Notes: generated by a model from the letters alone, not told the origin. A stretch of DNA of 23,041 nt from JAZDMK01 sp043800975 (GCA_043800975.1 JAZDMK010000105.1:1-23041); one strand, 5' to 3'. Positions 6,348 to 14,926 are shown, counted from the stretch's first letter. Made by a program: numbers and translations.

Positions 6348-7940
6348 ATGATAGTTGACAGAATTCCGCGAATAAAATTTTTATTTGTTTTATTTCTGCT
6401 TGCAGTTTTATTTTCAGATTGCAAAAAGAAAGAAGGCACCAGTTGGGATACTGAATTAACAGGACCTCTTTTAACATCGACGATGGGAATTGACAACATT
6501 GTTGCAGATTCTTTACTTGAGGAAAATGCAGATAGTTCTCTTAGTATTGTTTATGAAAATCCAATTTATACCGTTGCGCTGGATTCATTGTTAGACATTC
6601 CCGATACGGTTATTCGTACAGCTTATCAATTACCAATATCTCTTACACTTGTTCCTGGTCAAACTATTGTCAATGCATCTGAAAACTTTAACTTTTCAAC
6701 GGGTACAGCTAAATTAAATAAGGTTATTATTCGTCACGGATTTGTGAAATTTTATGTGAAAAGTTCTGTGAAAGAAAAAATCCTGATCACGTATGATCTT
6801 CCAAAAGCTACACTAAACGGTGTTCCTCTTCACATTGAAGAACTAGTTCCGGCAGGTACATTTTCGTCCACCGGTGAAATTTTCCGCATGATTGATATTT
6901 CAGGATATACATTTGACCTTACGGGAAGCACAGGTACTTCGTCAAATACACTGGCAACGAATTATAAAATCAGAATTGATCCTAATGGAAGTTCTGTAAT
7001 GGTGCAGTCTTCCGATAGTGTTGTGATGCGTCACGGTTTTGTTGATATTGTTCCAGAATATATTAGGGGTTATTTGGGAAATGAAAGTTCTATGGTAGGG
7101 CCAGAAAGCACTGCATTCGGAATTTTTAATCACATTATTTCAGGGACACTCCAGCTTGAAAACATAAGCCTTGATCTGATTGTTGAAAATAGTTTTGGTG
7201 TTGATTCACGGGTAATTGTTTCTAAGATTAATTCTGTGAATACGCATACAGGACAAGTTGTTCCATTATCTTCCAATTTGATAGGAAATTCACTTAACAT
7301 TGGAAGAGCCTATGATAATAATGGAAATGTAACACCAACCGTTTATCATTTTCCTGTAGAAAATACGGCTGCCAAAAGCTTTCTTGAAAATCTCCCGGAC
7401 CGTATTGAATACGCAGCTTCTATGATGATTAATCCCATGGGTAATCTTTCCGGAGGGAACGATTTTGCATGGTATGGCAAAGGTCTAAGGGTACTTATGA
7501 ATCTGAATATTCCACTTTCACTTATTGCAAATAATCTTACTCTTTCCGATACAGTTCCGCTGAATGTCAATCAGGACACTACAGGCACTTATGTTAAAAG
7601 TGGAAATCTGTATTTGATTGCTGATAACGGGTTTCCTTTTGAAGCGCAGGTGCAGTTGTATTTATTAAATGATCAGTTGCAGGTAACCGATTCTTTGTTT
7701 GCTCAAAACCTTGCAGCAGCTGCCCCTGTTGATGGAAACCTAAAAGTTATTTCTCCACGACGCTCGATTTTAACTGTTCCTGCTTCAGCTGAACTTTTAA
7801 ATAAAGTGTTTAAAACAAAAAAAGTGCGTATCGTTACTCGCTTTTTAACAGTTCCGCCAAACCAGTATTTGAAAATTTACAGTTATTATAAATTCAGCCT
7901 GAAGATGGCTGCAGATTTTGTACTGCATGTTGTTGTTTAA
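6348..7940 (+). CDS. Large surface/outer-membrane lipoprotein of unknown function
   Basis: A 530-residue predicted lipoprotein. The hydrophobic stretch at 11-22 ends at Cys25 followed by K-K-K-E, the lysine-rich pattern of Bacteroidota lipoproteins; Asp at -1 makes the lipobox imperfect. The rest is rich in beta-prone Ser/Thr/Val/Asn sequence without a catalytic motif I know. An early segment resembles lipoproteins I associate with this phylum (W-D-T-E-L-T-G-P-L-L, then I-V-A-D-S-L-L and D-S-S-L). It is the first gene of a four-gene overlapping unit; the next gene, an outer-membrane barrel candidate, starts 14 bases before its stop, so the two products probably work together at the outer membrane. 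Function is unknown. Confidence 0.75.
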   Translation: MIVDRIPRIKFLFVLFLLAVLFSDCKKKEGTSWDTELTGPLLTSTMGIDNIVADSLLEENADSSLSIVYENPIYTVALDSLLDIPDTVIRTAYQLPISLTLVPGQTIVNASENFNFSTGTAKLNKVIIRHGFVKFYVKSSVKEKILITYDLPKATLNGVPLHIEELVPAGTFSSTGEIFRMIDISGYTFDLTGSTGTSSNTLATNYKIRIDPNGSSVMVQSSDSVVMRHGFVDIVPEYIRGYLGNESSMVGPESTAFGIFNHIISGTLQLENISLDLIVENSFGVDSRVIVSKINSVNTHTGQVVPLSSNLIGNSLNIGRAYDNNGNVTPTVYHFPVENTAAKSFLENLPDRIEYAASMMINPMGNLSGGNDFAWYGKGLRVLMNLNIPLSLIANNLTLSDTVPLNVNQDTTGTYVKSGNLYLIADNGFPFEAQVQLYLLNDQLQVTDSLFAQNLAAAAPVDGNLKVISPRRSILTVPASAELLNKVFKTKKVRIVTRFLTVPPNQYLKIYSYYKFSLKMAADFVLHVVV

Positions 7941-9204
7941 AAAACATACATACTCTTTAATTCTGTTGCTGGCAACGTCGTTTGTCACGCCTTTGTTTTC
8001 GCAACAGATAGACTGTTTTGATTCGCTGTACACAAGAAAGAAATATTCTGTATCCTTTAATTTTGAATATGAAAATGGTTCTAACTGTATAACAAATTAT
8101 TTTTTCAAAACCTTTTATCAGGGCGGTTTTATAGATAGTTCATTAAAAGAACAGGTTTACAACAAACTGAAATCATACAATCGTTTTGGCAATCATACGG
8201 AAGGGGGATTTCAGTTTACGCATATGCCCGATACATTTCTGGGGCAAGAGAGCATGGGGTATTACATTGGTTTGCGTTCAGTGATGCATACAGACATTGG
8301 TTTTACCGATGATTTATTTAAACTTATTTTTGGAGGAAACAAATCTTTTACTGGCAAAACGGCAGATTTTGGTGGTTCTGCATACAACAGTATCCGCTAT
8401 CACCAGCTGCAACTTGGACTTATAAAGCGATATGATCTCCCATCTTCATCGCACATCTTTTCAATCGGATTTGGAATTAATGCAGGATATGATCACAAAG
8501 CAATGATTTTTGACAAGGGAACATTGTACACAGATACAATGGGCAGTTATCTTGATTTTTCTTCTGCATACCAGTATTTTTCTTCTGATACTTCGAATAC
8601 AGGTTTGTTTAACATCAAAGGAATTGGAACTTCTGTATTCCTAGCTTATACATGGAGTGACAAAAGCGGAAATCGTATTCGTTTCTCAGTTGATGATTTT
8701 GGAAATATGAAATGGAGCCCCAGATCTTATCATAATTCAGGCGACACTACTTATCATTTCGAAGGAATTAAAGTAACCGATCTTTTTGGTATCGACTCAA
8801 CATTCCTTGATGGATATGCGCCTGATACAATTATCGATAAATATGTTTTTTACAATCCCTCCGGTTTTGGCTATACAACGAATCTTCCAGTACTTTTTTC
8901 CCTTGCTTACACGCGTACTTTTTCAAAAAAACTAAACCTTACAACAATACTTCGGTATCGCGCTATGGGTAATTCAATTCCACAGGGAATCCTGAAAGCA
9001 CAATATTTTCCTTCTGCCAATGCAGCTGCTTCTGTGATGATATCGTATGGTGGATATGCAACTTTTTCTGCAGGGCTTGAAGCTGCGTATAATTTTGGCA
9101 AAGGCACGGTTGGAATGATAGGAAGTACCTACTTGAGTGGGTACAATTATCCTAAAAAAACATCTTCACAAGGATTGTATTTTAAAGTACTAAAATATTT
9201 TTAA
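7927..9204 (+). CDS. Probable outer-membrane beta-barrel protein (DUF5723-like)
   Basis: A 425-residue exported protein. I start at the ATG at 7927, which gives a clean signal peptide (lysines, then leucine-rich core, cleavage near F-S-Q-Q); a TTG three codons upstream is less likely. The mature part alternates aromatic and polar residues in many strands, with glycine-rich turns, and ends in Phe (K-V-L-K-Y-F), as transmembrane barrels do. The overall style recalls the DUF5723 family of Bacteroidota outer-membrane proteins, but I could not test this. It overlaps the lipoprotein gene by 14 bases and its TAA shares a base with the ATG of kdsA (TAATG), so it sits in the middle of a coupled operon. 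Specific function unknown. Confidence 0.7.
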   Translation: MLLFKKHTYSLILLLATSFVTPLFSQQIDCFDSLYTRKKYSVSFNFEYENGSNCITNYFFKTFYQGGFIDSSLKEQVYNKLKSYNRFGNHTEGGFQFTHMPDTFLGQESMGYYIGLRSVMHTDIGFTDDLFKLIFGGNKSFTGKTADFGGSAYNSIRYHQLQLGLIKRYDLPSSSHIFSIGFGINAGYDHKAMIFDKGTLYTDTMGSYLDFSSAYQYFSSDTSNTGLFNIKGIGTSVFLAYTWSDKSGNRIRFSVDDFGNMKWSPRSYHNSGDTTYHFEGIKVTDLFGIDSTFLDGYAPDTIIDKYVFYNPSGFGYTTNLPVLFSLAYTRTFSKKLNLTTILRYRAMGNSIPQGILKAQYFPSANAAASVMISYGGYATFSAGLEAAYNFGKGTVGMIGSTYLSGYNYPKKTSSQGLYFKVLKYF

Positions 9205-10025
9205 TGAAAATAATTTCTGAAATACCTCAGATTAAAAACAGCAACTCCGGTTGCTTTTTTCTGATTGCCGGTCCTTGCGTTGTTGAAAGCGAAGCTATTT
9301 GTTTTTCTGTAGCTGAAAAATTAACTCAAATATGTGATGCACTTAAAGTACCATTCATATTCAAAGCATCTTTCAAAAAAGCAAACCGCTCCAGGTTGTC
9401 TTCATACACAGGCATGGGAGATATTGAGTCTTTAAAAATTTTAAAGCATGTTTCGGATTCTTTTAAAATACCGGTGTTAACCGATATTCATTTGCCCGAA
9501 GATGCAGCGCTTGCAGCCGAATATGTTGATGTGCTTCAGATACCTGCTTTTTTATCCCGTCAAACAGATTTACTGCTTGCTGCAGGAAAAACCGGAAAGG
9601 TTGTTAATATTAAAAAAGGTCAGTTTCTTTCGGGTGCTTCTATGAAATTTGCTGCTGAAAAAATTCTGAGTACAGGAAATCAGAAAGTGATGTTAACTGA
9701 ACGAGGAACTACATTTGGCTATAACGATCTGGTTGTTGATTTCAGAAATATTTATGAAATGAAAAAAATCGGATTTCCGGTAATCCTTGACGTGACGCAC
9801 TCCATTCAACAGCCTAATCAAGCGGATGGTGTTACCGGAGGAAACCCCGATTTGATAGAAACACTGGCAAAAGCTGGAATAGCTGCGGGTGTGGATGGGT
9901 TGTTTTTTGAAACACATCCTGATCCATCCAAAGCTCTGTCTGATGGTGCGAATATGATTACATTACAAAAAGTAGAAAGTTTACTTTCATCGCTGGTTTC
10001 AATTAGTAATGCAGTAAAAAAATGA
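9204..10025 (+). CDS. kdsA: 3-deoxy-8-phosphooctulonate (KDO-8-P) synthase, metal-dependent type
   Basis: KdsA condenses phosphoenolpyruvate with arabinose 5-phosphate to KDO 8-phosphate, the committed step towards the KDO of LPS, in the cytoplasm. The 273-residue length is typical. Family motifs are clear: I-A-G-P-C-V-V-E-S (21-29), F-K-A-S-F-K-K-A-N-R-S near 51-61, V-L-T-D-I-H and L-T-E-R-G-T-T-F-G-Y. The metal ligands of the class II enzymes are all present: Cys25, His199, Glu236 and Asp247, so this is the metal-requiring form (as in Aquifex) and not the metal-free form with Asn at the Cys position (as in E. coli). It shares single-base or 4-base overlaps with both neighbours and is therefore translationally coupled to two envelope or secreted proteins. 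No other KDO or lipid A gene is nearby. Confidence 0.96.
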   Translation: MKIISEIPQIKNSNSGCFFLIAGPCVVESEAICFSVAEKLTQICDALKVPFIFKASFKKANRSRLSSYTGMGDIESLKILKHVSDSFKIPVLTDIHLPEDAALAAEYVDVLQIPAFLSRQTDLLLAAGKTGKVVNIKKGQFLSGASMKFAAEKILSTGNQKVMLTERGTTFGYNDLVVDFRNIYEMKKIGFPVILDVTHSIQQPNQADGVTGGNPDLIETLAKAGIAAGVDGLFFETHPDPSKALSDGANMITLQKVESLLSSLVSISNAVKK

Positions 10026-11500
10026 GAAAAAGTTTTTTGATATTCTTTTTAGGATTGATATTGCTTTCATTCGATGCGAAATCACAGCCCATTACATTTC
10101 AACGAACCTATGGCGGAAATTCTTATGATAATGGATTTGGTGTTATTGAAGCTACCAAAGGGTATTTCATTTTTGGAAATACAAGCAGCTTTGGTGCGGG
10201 CAATACAGATGTCATCATGATTAAAACGGATAGCATTGGAAACCCTGAATGGTTCCGTACTTTTGGGAGCCAGTATGTTGAAAACGGAACGGAAGTAATT
10301 CGCACGCTGCGTGGAACAATGATGGTTTGCGGGTATACAAACAATACATTGAACTTTGATTATAATGGTTACCTTATTGAAATCGATACACTGGGAAACC
10401 TTTTGAATGAGAGCATTCAGGGAGGAGTCTCGTGGGATTTTGCGTATTCCATGATTCAAGCGTATGATTCTTCTTTATATGTTGCGGGTGAAACTTTCAG
10501 TTTTGGGAATGCAATGAACAATGCAATGCTTATGAAGATCAACCCAAACACGCTGGATACTGTGTGGATGCATGCATATGGTGGTGATAGCGTGGATGTT
10601 TTTCGGGATATTATGTTTGTTGATTATGATTCAACATTACTGTTGACTGGTGAAACAAACAGTTATGATACGTTAAGAAAAGATTTGTTTGTTCTGAAAA
10701 CATCGATGCAAGGCGATTCACTTTGGATGAAACGATATGCTGATACATTGGATGATGGTGCTTTTTGTATTGTCAAGGCAATGGGGAAAGATTTTTTTGT
10801 GGGTGGATACAGCGTTTCTTCTATAGACAACAAAGAAGATGAATATGGATTTTTATGTGACAGTGCAGGCAATATCCATTGGGGGGTTAATTTTCATGCA
10901 ACGGACAGGGATTGGATACAGAGTTGTGTTCAGACACCCGACACAGTACTTACATATATTAAATACACGGAATCCACCGGGTTGGGTCAAGGTGATGTCG
11001 GATTCATATTTTATCATAATCTGGGCTTTTATACAGGTGGGAAATCGTTTGGTGGAACAGAAAAAGATGAGGGACAATCACTCATTCAAACAACAGATAA
11101 TGGCTTTGCAATTGTTGGTTCAACGCAAAGCTTTGGAAACACTTTACCTGCTATCTATTTCATCAAAACCGATTCGGTAAGAAATGCTCCGTTAACACCC
11201 ATTAATATTACCTTAAATGCTATTCAGGAAAACACATCTTTTGATTTTAGATTAAACGTTTATCCCGTACCTGCGAATTCAATACTTAATGTCAGTGGTC
11301 GCATTCCTCAAAATGAAAAGAATACAACTTTTGTAATACAGGATTTATCAGGAAGAGTAGTGAATTCTGAATCATTTACTTTGATCAACTCAACATTTAC
11401 ACAGGATTTGGATTTAAACAATATATCGTCAGGGACGTATTTATTAAGTGTTTTGTCTGGAGTCTATTCAGAAAGAAGATTAATTGTCATTCAAAAATAA
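10022..11500 (+). CDS. T9SS-secreted protein with seven propeller-like repeats
   Basis: A 492-residue protein with a signal peptide (residues 1 to about 21, ending near A-K-S-Q) and, at about 408-492, a type A T9SS C-terminal sorting domain: L-N-V-Y-P-V-P-A-N-S, then V-I-Q-D-L-S-G-R-V-V and S-S-G-T-Y-L-L-S-V. It should cross the outer membrane through the gliding/Por secretion system and be released or attached to the surface. Between them I count seven repeats of about 52 residues, starting near Y-G-G-N-S-Y-D (30), each with a G-E-T- or G-N-T-like turn followed by a K-x-D or K-T-like strand; this fits a seven-bladed beta-propeller. No catalytic motif is visible; binding or adhesion is a guess. 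It overlaps kdsA by 4 bases (ATGA) and is the last gene before a terminator. Confidence 0.85.
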   Translation: MRKSFLIFFLGLILLSFDAKSQPITFQRTYGGNSYDNGFGVIEATKGYFIFGNTSSFGAGNTDVIMIKTDSIGNPEWFRTFGSQYVENGTEVIRTLRGTMMVCGYTNNTLNFDYNGYLIEIDTLGNLLNESIQGGVSWDFAYSMIQAYDSSLYVAGETFSFGNAMNNAMLMKINPNTLDTVWMHAYGGDSVDVFRDIMFVDYDSTLLLTGETNSYDTLRKDLFVLKTSMQGDSLWMKRYADTLDDGAFCIVKAMGKDFFVGGYSVSSIDNKEDEYGFLCDSAGNIHWGVNFHATDRDWIQSCVQTPDTVLTYIKYTESTGLGQGDVGFIFYHNLGFYTGGKSFGGTEKDEGQSLIQTTDNGFAIVGSTQSFGNTLPAIYFIKTDSVRNAPLTPINITLNAIQENTSFDFRLNVYPVPANSILNVSGRIPQNEKNTTFVIQDLSGRVVNSESFTLINSTFTQDLDLNNISSGTYLLSVLSGVYSERRLIVIQK

Positions 11501-11509
11501 GATCAAAAA

Positions 11510-11545
11510 AAAAGCCCCGTAAATACAGGGCTTTTCAATTTTTTT
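11510..11545. terminator. Bidirectional rho-independent terminator
   Basis: AAAAGCCC (11510-11517) pairs with GGGCTTTT (11528-11535) around a 10-base loop. T-rich runs follow on both strands, so it can end the plus-strand kdsA operon and the minus-strand coiled-coil gene that faces it. Confidence 0.85.
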
Positions 11546-11553
11546 TAAATTGT

Positions 11554-12510
11554 TTATTTTAATGTAAACGTTGATGTTCCTAACTGAGCATTATCGCAAT
11601 AAAGTTCAATAATGTATTTGCCAGGTTTGAATTCCTGTTTCTTGTTGTATTTGGAAATCATATTTACTTCACTGTTTTCATAAGTGAAATCCTGTTTCAA
11701 AGTGAAAGGAAGTTGTTCGCCATTGAAAGTTACAGTTTCTTCCATTCCTGAAGCCAGACACTGACCACCTACAAGAATGCGGACATACATCGTCTTCATA
11801 CCCGGAGTAGCAATGGCATTCTTTCCAACTTTATAAGAAACAATGATGCGTTCGCATTTTTTTGCTTTTTCAGTAACCACTTCTTTTTTAGAACCACCTT
11901 TTAAGTCAACTCCAGCAGCTTTAATATTGAATGCTGAAAGAGCAGAACCTAAGGTTACTTTGTTATTGAGTTCCTGATTCTGTGTTTCCAACTCGGAGTT
12001 CTTGCCTTTTAAAGAATTTAACTCAGTTGTAAGAGCTTCTTTGTCTTTTTCAAGGGCTTGTTTATCAGCTACCAGTTTGTCGATCTGACCTCTCAAATCT
12101 TCATACTGCGCTTTGATGTCTTCATATTGTTTTTTATAGAAAGCAGATTTTCCACCGCCACCGCCGCTAACAACGTATGTACGTCTGCCAACCTGTTCGC
12201 GAAGTGAAATCAGTTCCTGTCTGCAAGTTTCCAACTGAGCGTTCAGCGAGTCGTTCTGTATTTTTATTGGTTCAATTACTTTGAGCAAACTGTCAATCTG
12301 TGCTTTCAGTTTGATGTTGTCCTTTTCAAGTAGTTCAGCAGTTGCAGCTATTTTGTCTTTAGCTGTTTTTGCGTCATAAAAGAAATAGCCAAGCGCACCA
12401 AGTCCAAGAAAGAGCACGATGCAAAGGACAATCAAAATAATTGGCGATGATTTTTTTTCTTTGATAACCGGAGCGTTTTCCTGGTTTAATGCTGCCTGAT
12501 TGTTTTCCAT
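11554..12510 (-). CDS. Membrane-anchored coiled-coil protein, unknown function
   Basis: A 318-residue protein with an N-in/C-out single-pass layout: a short charged tail, one transmembrane helix (about 23-45), a long coiled coil (about 48-110), a five-glycine hinge (about 116-120), a second coiled coil (about 125-188) and a C-terminal beta-rich domain (about 215-318) with conserved-looking motifs such as Y-V-R-I-L-V and F-K-P-G-K-Y-I-I-E-L-Y. Proteins with this architecture recur in Bacteroidota as hypotheticals. The periplasmic coiled coil could span part of the periplasm and present the beta domain to the outer membrane or wall; this is inference. It is a single-gene unit sharing a terminator with the kdsA operon. 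No catalytic residues recognised. Confidence 0.7.
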   Translation of the reverse strand: MENNQAALNQENAPVIKEKKSSPIILIVLCIVLFLGLGALGYFFYDAKTAKDKIAATAELLEKDNIKLKAQIDSLLKVIEPIKIQNDSLNAQLETCRQELISLREQVGRRTYVVSGGGGGKSAFYKKQYEDIKAQYEDLRGQIDKLVADKQALEKDKEALTTELNSLKGKNSELETQNQELNNKVTLGSALSAFNIKAAGVDLKGGSKKEVVTEKAKKCERIIVSYKVGKNAIATPGMKTMYVRILVGGQCLASGMEETVTFNGEQLPFTLKQDFTYENSEVNMISKYNKKQEFKPGKYIIELYCDNAQLGTSTFTLK

Positions 12511-12766
12511 TTTAATGAATAATTAAGTTAAACTGTGACTTTGTACGGATGTATTCTATATTTAGTTACATCTTTTTAGAAATCTGCCGTAAAAAAAAGA
12601 AAAAAATCTTACACTTCCTAATTTTTTTATATAGATCGTTCCTATACATGTCAAAAATGCAGGTAGTTAGTCTTTCTATTTCAGGCTACTGTTAAATCTT
12701 TGCTGAGGTTTCTGGAGTTAAAATAAAAATCGTTAGGTTTGCTTTATAAATTTAGATCTGTAAAAG

Positions 12767-12774
12767 AAAGGAAA
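12767..12774 (+). promoter_or_regulatory. Shine-Dalgarno-like site before the nucleoside transporter
   Basis: AAAGGAAA lies with its GG 8 bases before the ATG at 12780. Such a purine-rich site is uncommon in this window, where most starts lack one, and it supports this start. The 269-base divergent gap (12511-12779) shows no convincing -33/-7 pair; TAAATTTA at 12747-12754 is one base off the -7 element. Confidence 0.4.
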
Positions 12775-12779
12775 CGACT

Positions 12780-14039
12780 ATGGGTATTAAAACGCGCCTT
12801 ACAATCATGAATTTCTTCCAGTTTTTTATCTGGGGATCCTGGCTAATAACAATTGGAAACTACTGGTTTCAGACCAAGCAATGGTCGGGTACGGAATTCG
12901 GGATTATATTCTCAACGATGGGAATTGCGTCGCTTTTCATGCCAGCACTGATGGGTATTGTTGCAGATCGGTGGATTAATGCAGAGAAACTCTATGCAAT
13001 TTTGCATATTTTAGGAGGGCTTGCTTTGTTTTATCTTCCACAAATAGATACTCCTACAGGTTTTTTCTGGGGCATTCTGATTGCCATGATTTTTTATATG
13101 CCCACAATTGCCCTTACCAATTCAATAGCTTATACTGCACTTAAAAATGCTAATTTTGATGTTGTTAAAAGCTTCCCGCCGATCAGGGTCTTCGGAACGA
13201 TTGGCTTTATTGCAGCTATGTGGTTAATTAACCTAACTGGGAACAAAAGTTCTGAAAACCAGTTTTATGTTGCTGCTGTCACTTCGATCCTTCTCGGGAT
13301 ATACTCTTTTACTTTACCGAAATGCCCGTCATTGGGCAAAAACAAAGAAACAAAATCATTTGCTCAAATGCTAGGGCTTGATGCTTTCGGATTGTTTAAA
13401 TCCACTAAAATGACTTTGTTTTTTGTTTTCTCAATGTTTCTGGGAGCTTCGTTGCAACTTACGAATGCTTATGGAGATGTTTTTCTGGATGAATTTAAAA
13501 ATGTTGCAGAATACGCAGATTCTTTTGTTGTAAGGTATTCAACCATCATCATGTCGATTTCTCAAATGTCAGAAACATTGTTTATTCTGGCAATACCATT
13601 TTTCCTCCGAAAATTTGGAATCAAAAAGGTGATGCTAATCAGCATGGTCGCATGGGTACTCCGTTTTGCATTGTTTGGATTAGGTAATCCTACAGATGGT
13701 CTCTGGATGATTATTCTTTCATGTATTATTTATGGAATGGCTTTCGATTTTTTCAATATCTCAGGTTCATTATTTGTGGAAACTACTACCAAATCTTCGA
13801 TGCGTTCAAGCGCGCAGGGATTGTTTATGATGATGACAAACGGATTCGGAGCAATTATCGGTAGCAGCGTTAGTGGATTCATTATTCAAAAATATTATAC
13901 TGCGGCGAATGGATTGAGAGACTGGGAAAGCATCTGGCTCGCCTTTGCAGCATACTCAGTTGTTGTAGCCGTATTATTTCTGTTCTTATTCCGGCACAAA
14001 CATGATCCCAAAGCGATGGAGAATATGGCAGGCCACTAA
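12780..14039 (+). CDS. nupG: Nucleoside:H+ symporter, NupG family (MFS)
   Basis: A 419-residue inner-membrane transporter of the nucleoside:H+ symporter family, about the length of E. coli NupG (418). The N-terminus lines up with NupG, with the diagnostic F-F-Q-F-F-I-W-G-S-W in the first helix. About 12 hydrophobic helices are evident, with a cytoplasmic loop in the middle (about 178-203) holding charged residues. The motif G-I-V-A-D-R-W between helices 2 and 3 is the MFS loop signature. It should take up nucleosides such as uridine or adenosine with protons; the exact substrate range cannot be read from sequence. It is monocistronic, and no nucleoside hydrolase or phosphorylase is nearby. 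Confidence 0.88.
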   Translation: MGIKTRLTIMNFFQFFIWGSWLITIGNYWFQTKQWSGTEFGIIFSTMGIASLFMPALMGIVADRWINAEKLYAILHILGGLALFYLPQIDTPTGFFWGILIAMIFYMPTIALTNSIAYTALKNANFDVVKSFPPIRVFGTIGFIAAMWLINLTGNKSSENQFYVAAVTSILLGIYSFTLPKCPSLGKNKETKSFAQMLGLDAFGLFKSTKMTLFFVFSMFLGASLQLTNAYGDVFLDEFKNVAEYADSFVVRYSTIIMSISQMSETLFILAIPFFLRKFGIKKVMLISMVAWVLRFALFGLGNPTDGLWMIILSCIIYGMAFDFFNISGSLFVETTTKSSMRSSAQGLFMMMTNGFGAIIGSSVSGFIIQKYYTAANGLRDWESIWLAFAAYSVVVAVLFLFLFRHKHDPKAMENMAGH

Positions 14040-14044
14040 ATATT

Positions 14045-14072
14045 AAAGCACTCAATTGAGTGCTTTTTTTTT
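14045..14072 (+). terminator. Rho-independent terminator of the nucleoside transporter
   Basis: AAAGCACTC-AATT-GAGTGCTTT is a perfect 22-base palindrome (14045-14066) directly after the stop codon, continued by a run of nine T (14064-14072). It ends almost at the stop of the facing minus-strand lipoprotein gene and can probably serve that gene too. Confidence 0.9.
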
Positions 14073-14074
14073 GG

Positions 14075-14899
14075 CTAATTAATTTCGAAAGTAAAACTGC
14101 GTCCGTTGGCAGTTACAGATGCAATGTTATCATAATCACCACTGCCATAATCAATACTTAAAGTGGGTTTTTCATCCTGTGAGATTTCAAGAGAACCCTG
14201 TACAATCCAGCTGCATCCCATGGTAACAATTAACGGCGAAGTAATATTTATAGTGTAGGCATTGCCATGCGAGTCTACTCCGCTGTTGCTTCCTGTAACG
14301 CGCCATGCATCATCCGCAACGTCAGGCCAGCCGGTTTCTTCACCTTGTATCCATTCATATTGCCTCGATGAATTCCAGGTATATGTTTCTGTAGCGGTTG
14401 TGATTTTTCCATTTGGAATTTCAACGGAATAATGAAGTTTGCTTTGTGAATTGCGATTTAAATTTACAATAGTGGTTGTGCCTTCAACAGTGTAATTGAT
14501 ATTATTTGAAATCACATGATAATTATCTAGTGTAATTGTTGCAATGCATCCTGGATCAATGAAAGCGGAAGTCAGGTTAGCAATTATTTTACCGCTGCGT
14601 GTAATGCTATCTGTTCCCAGGCAGCCAGTCCCAAAATCAAAAGTGAATGTTTTAGGATAGGTAGCGCCTGCCGGAGATATTGTCAATACAGGACATCCTG
14701 ATTTGAAAAAGTAAAGTGATGTGTCGCTGGCAGCATAATAAACATATTTATAAATATCATTGAAGATCGTTTCAGCCTGAGCATTGTCAATAGCAGCCTG
14801 ATAATCAATGTCGGCTTCCTCTTTTTTGCAGGCATTGAATATGATCAGGAATGTCAGTGCAAAAAGGATAGAGAATGCAGCAATAATTCTTTTAATCAT
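14075..14899 (-). CDS. Bacteroidota lipoprotein of unknown function
   Basis: A 274-residue predicted lipoprotein: a hydrophobic signal sequence ending F-N-A-C (Cys24), followed by K-K-E-E. The mature part has the pattern of a common Bacteroidota family of about 270-300 residues: T-F-D-F-G-T-G-C-L-G-x-D near 87-97, S-G-K-I-I-A, a T-L-D-N-Y-x-V segment, and near the C-terminus G-C-S-W-I-V-Q-G followed by I-D-Y-G-S-G-D-Y-D-N. In relatives the last two segments usually carry paired cysteines; here D-Y-D-N replaces the common C-D-N, so one Cys is lost. The sequence looks all-beta with no enzyme motif. Function unknown. It sits between a shared terminator and its own promoter and is transcribed alone. 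Confidence 0.8.
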   Translation of the reverse strand: MIKRIIAAFSILFALTFLIIFNACKKEEADIDYQAAIDNAQAETIFNDIYKYVYYAASDTSLYFFKSGCPVLTISPAGATYPKTFTFDFGTGCLGTDSITRSGKIIANLTSAFIDPGCIATITLDNYHVISNNINYTVEGTTTIVNLNRNSQSKLHYSVEIPNGKITTATETYTWNSSRQYEWIQGEETGWPDVADDAWRVTGSNSGVDSHGNAYTINITSPLIVTMGCSWIVQGSLEISQDEKPTLSIDYGSGDYDNIASVTANGRSFTFEIN

Positions 14900-14918
14900 G
14901 ATCAGAGATTAGAGAGTG

Positions 14919-14926
14919 CAAATTTA
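14919..14926 (-). promoter_or_regulatory. -7 promoter element of the 274-residue lipoprotein gene
   Basis: On the minus strand, TAAATTTG followed by CAC is an exact TAnnTTTG match 19 bases before the ATG at 14899, implying a very short leader. There is no TTTG at the -33 position. Confidence 0.5.

Noticed and set aside
10082..10459. Antisense frame of 125 codons in the propeller gene
   Set aside because: It is opposite the repeat region of a clear coding sequence and shows no protein features of its own.
10839..11180. Plus-strand frame of 113 codons inside the propeller gene, which might suggest a frameshift
   Set aside because: The main frame is continuous through repeats 5-7 into the sorting domain, so no frameshift is needed.
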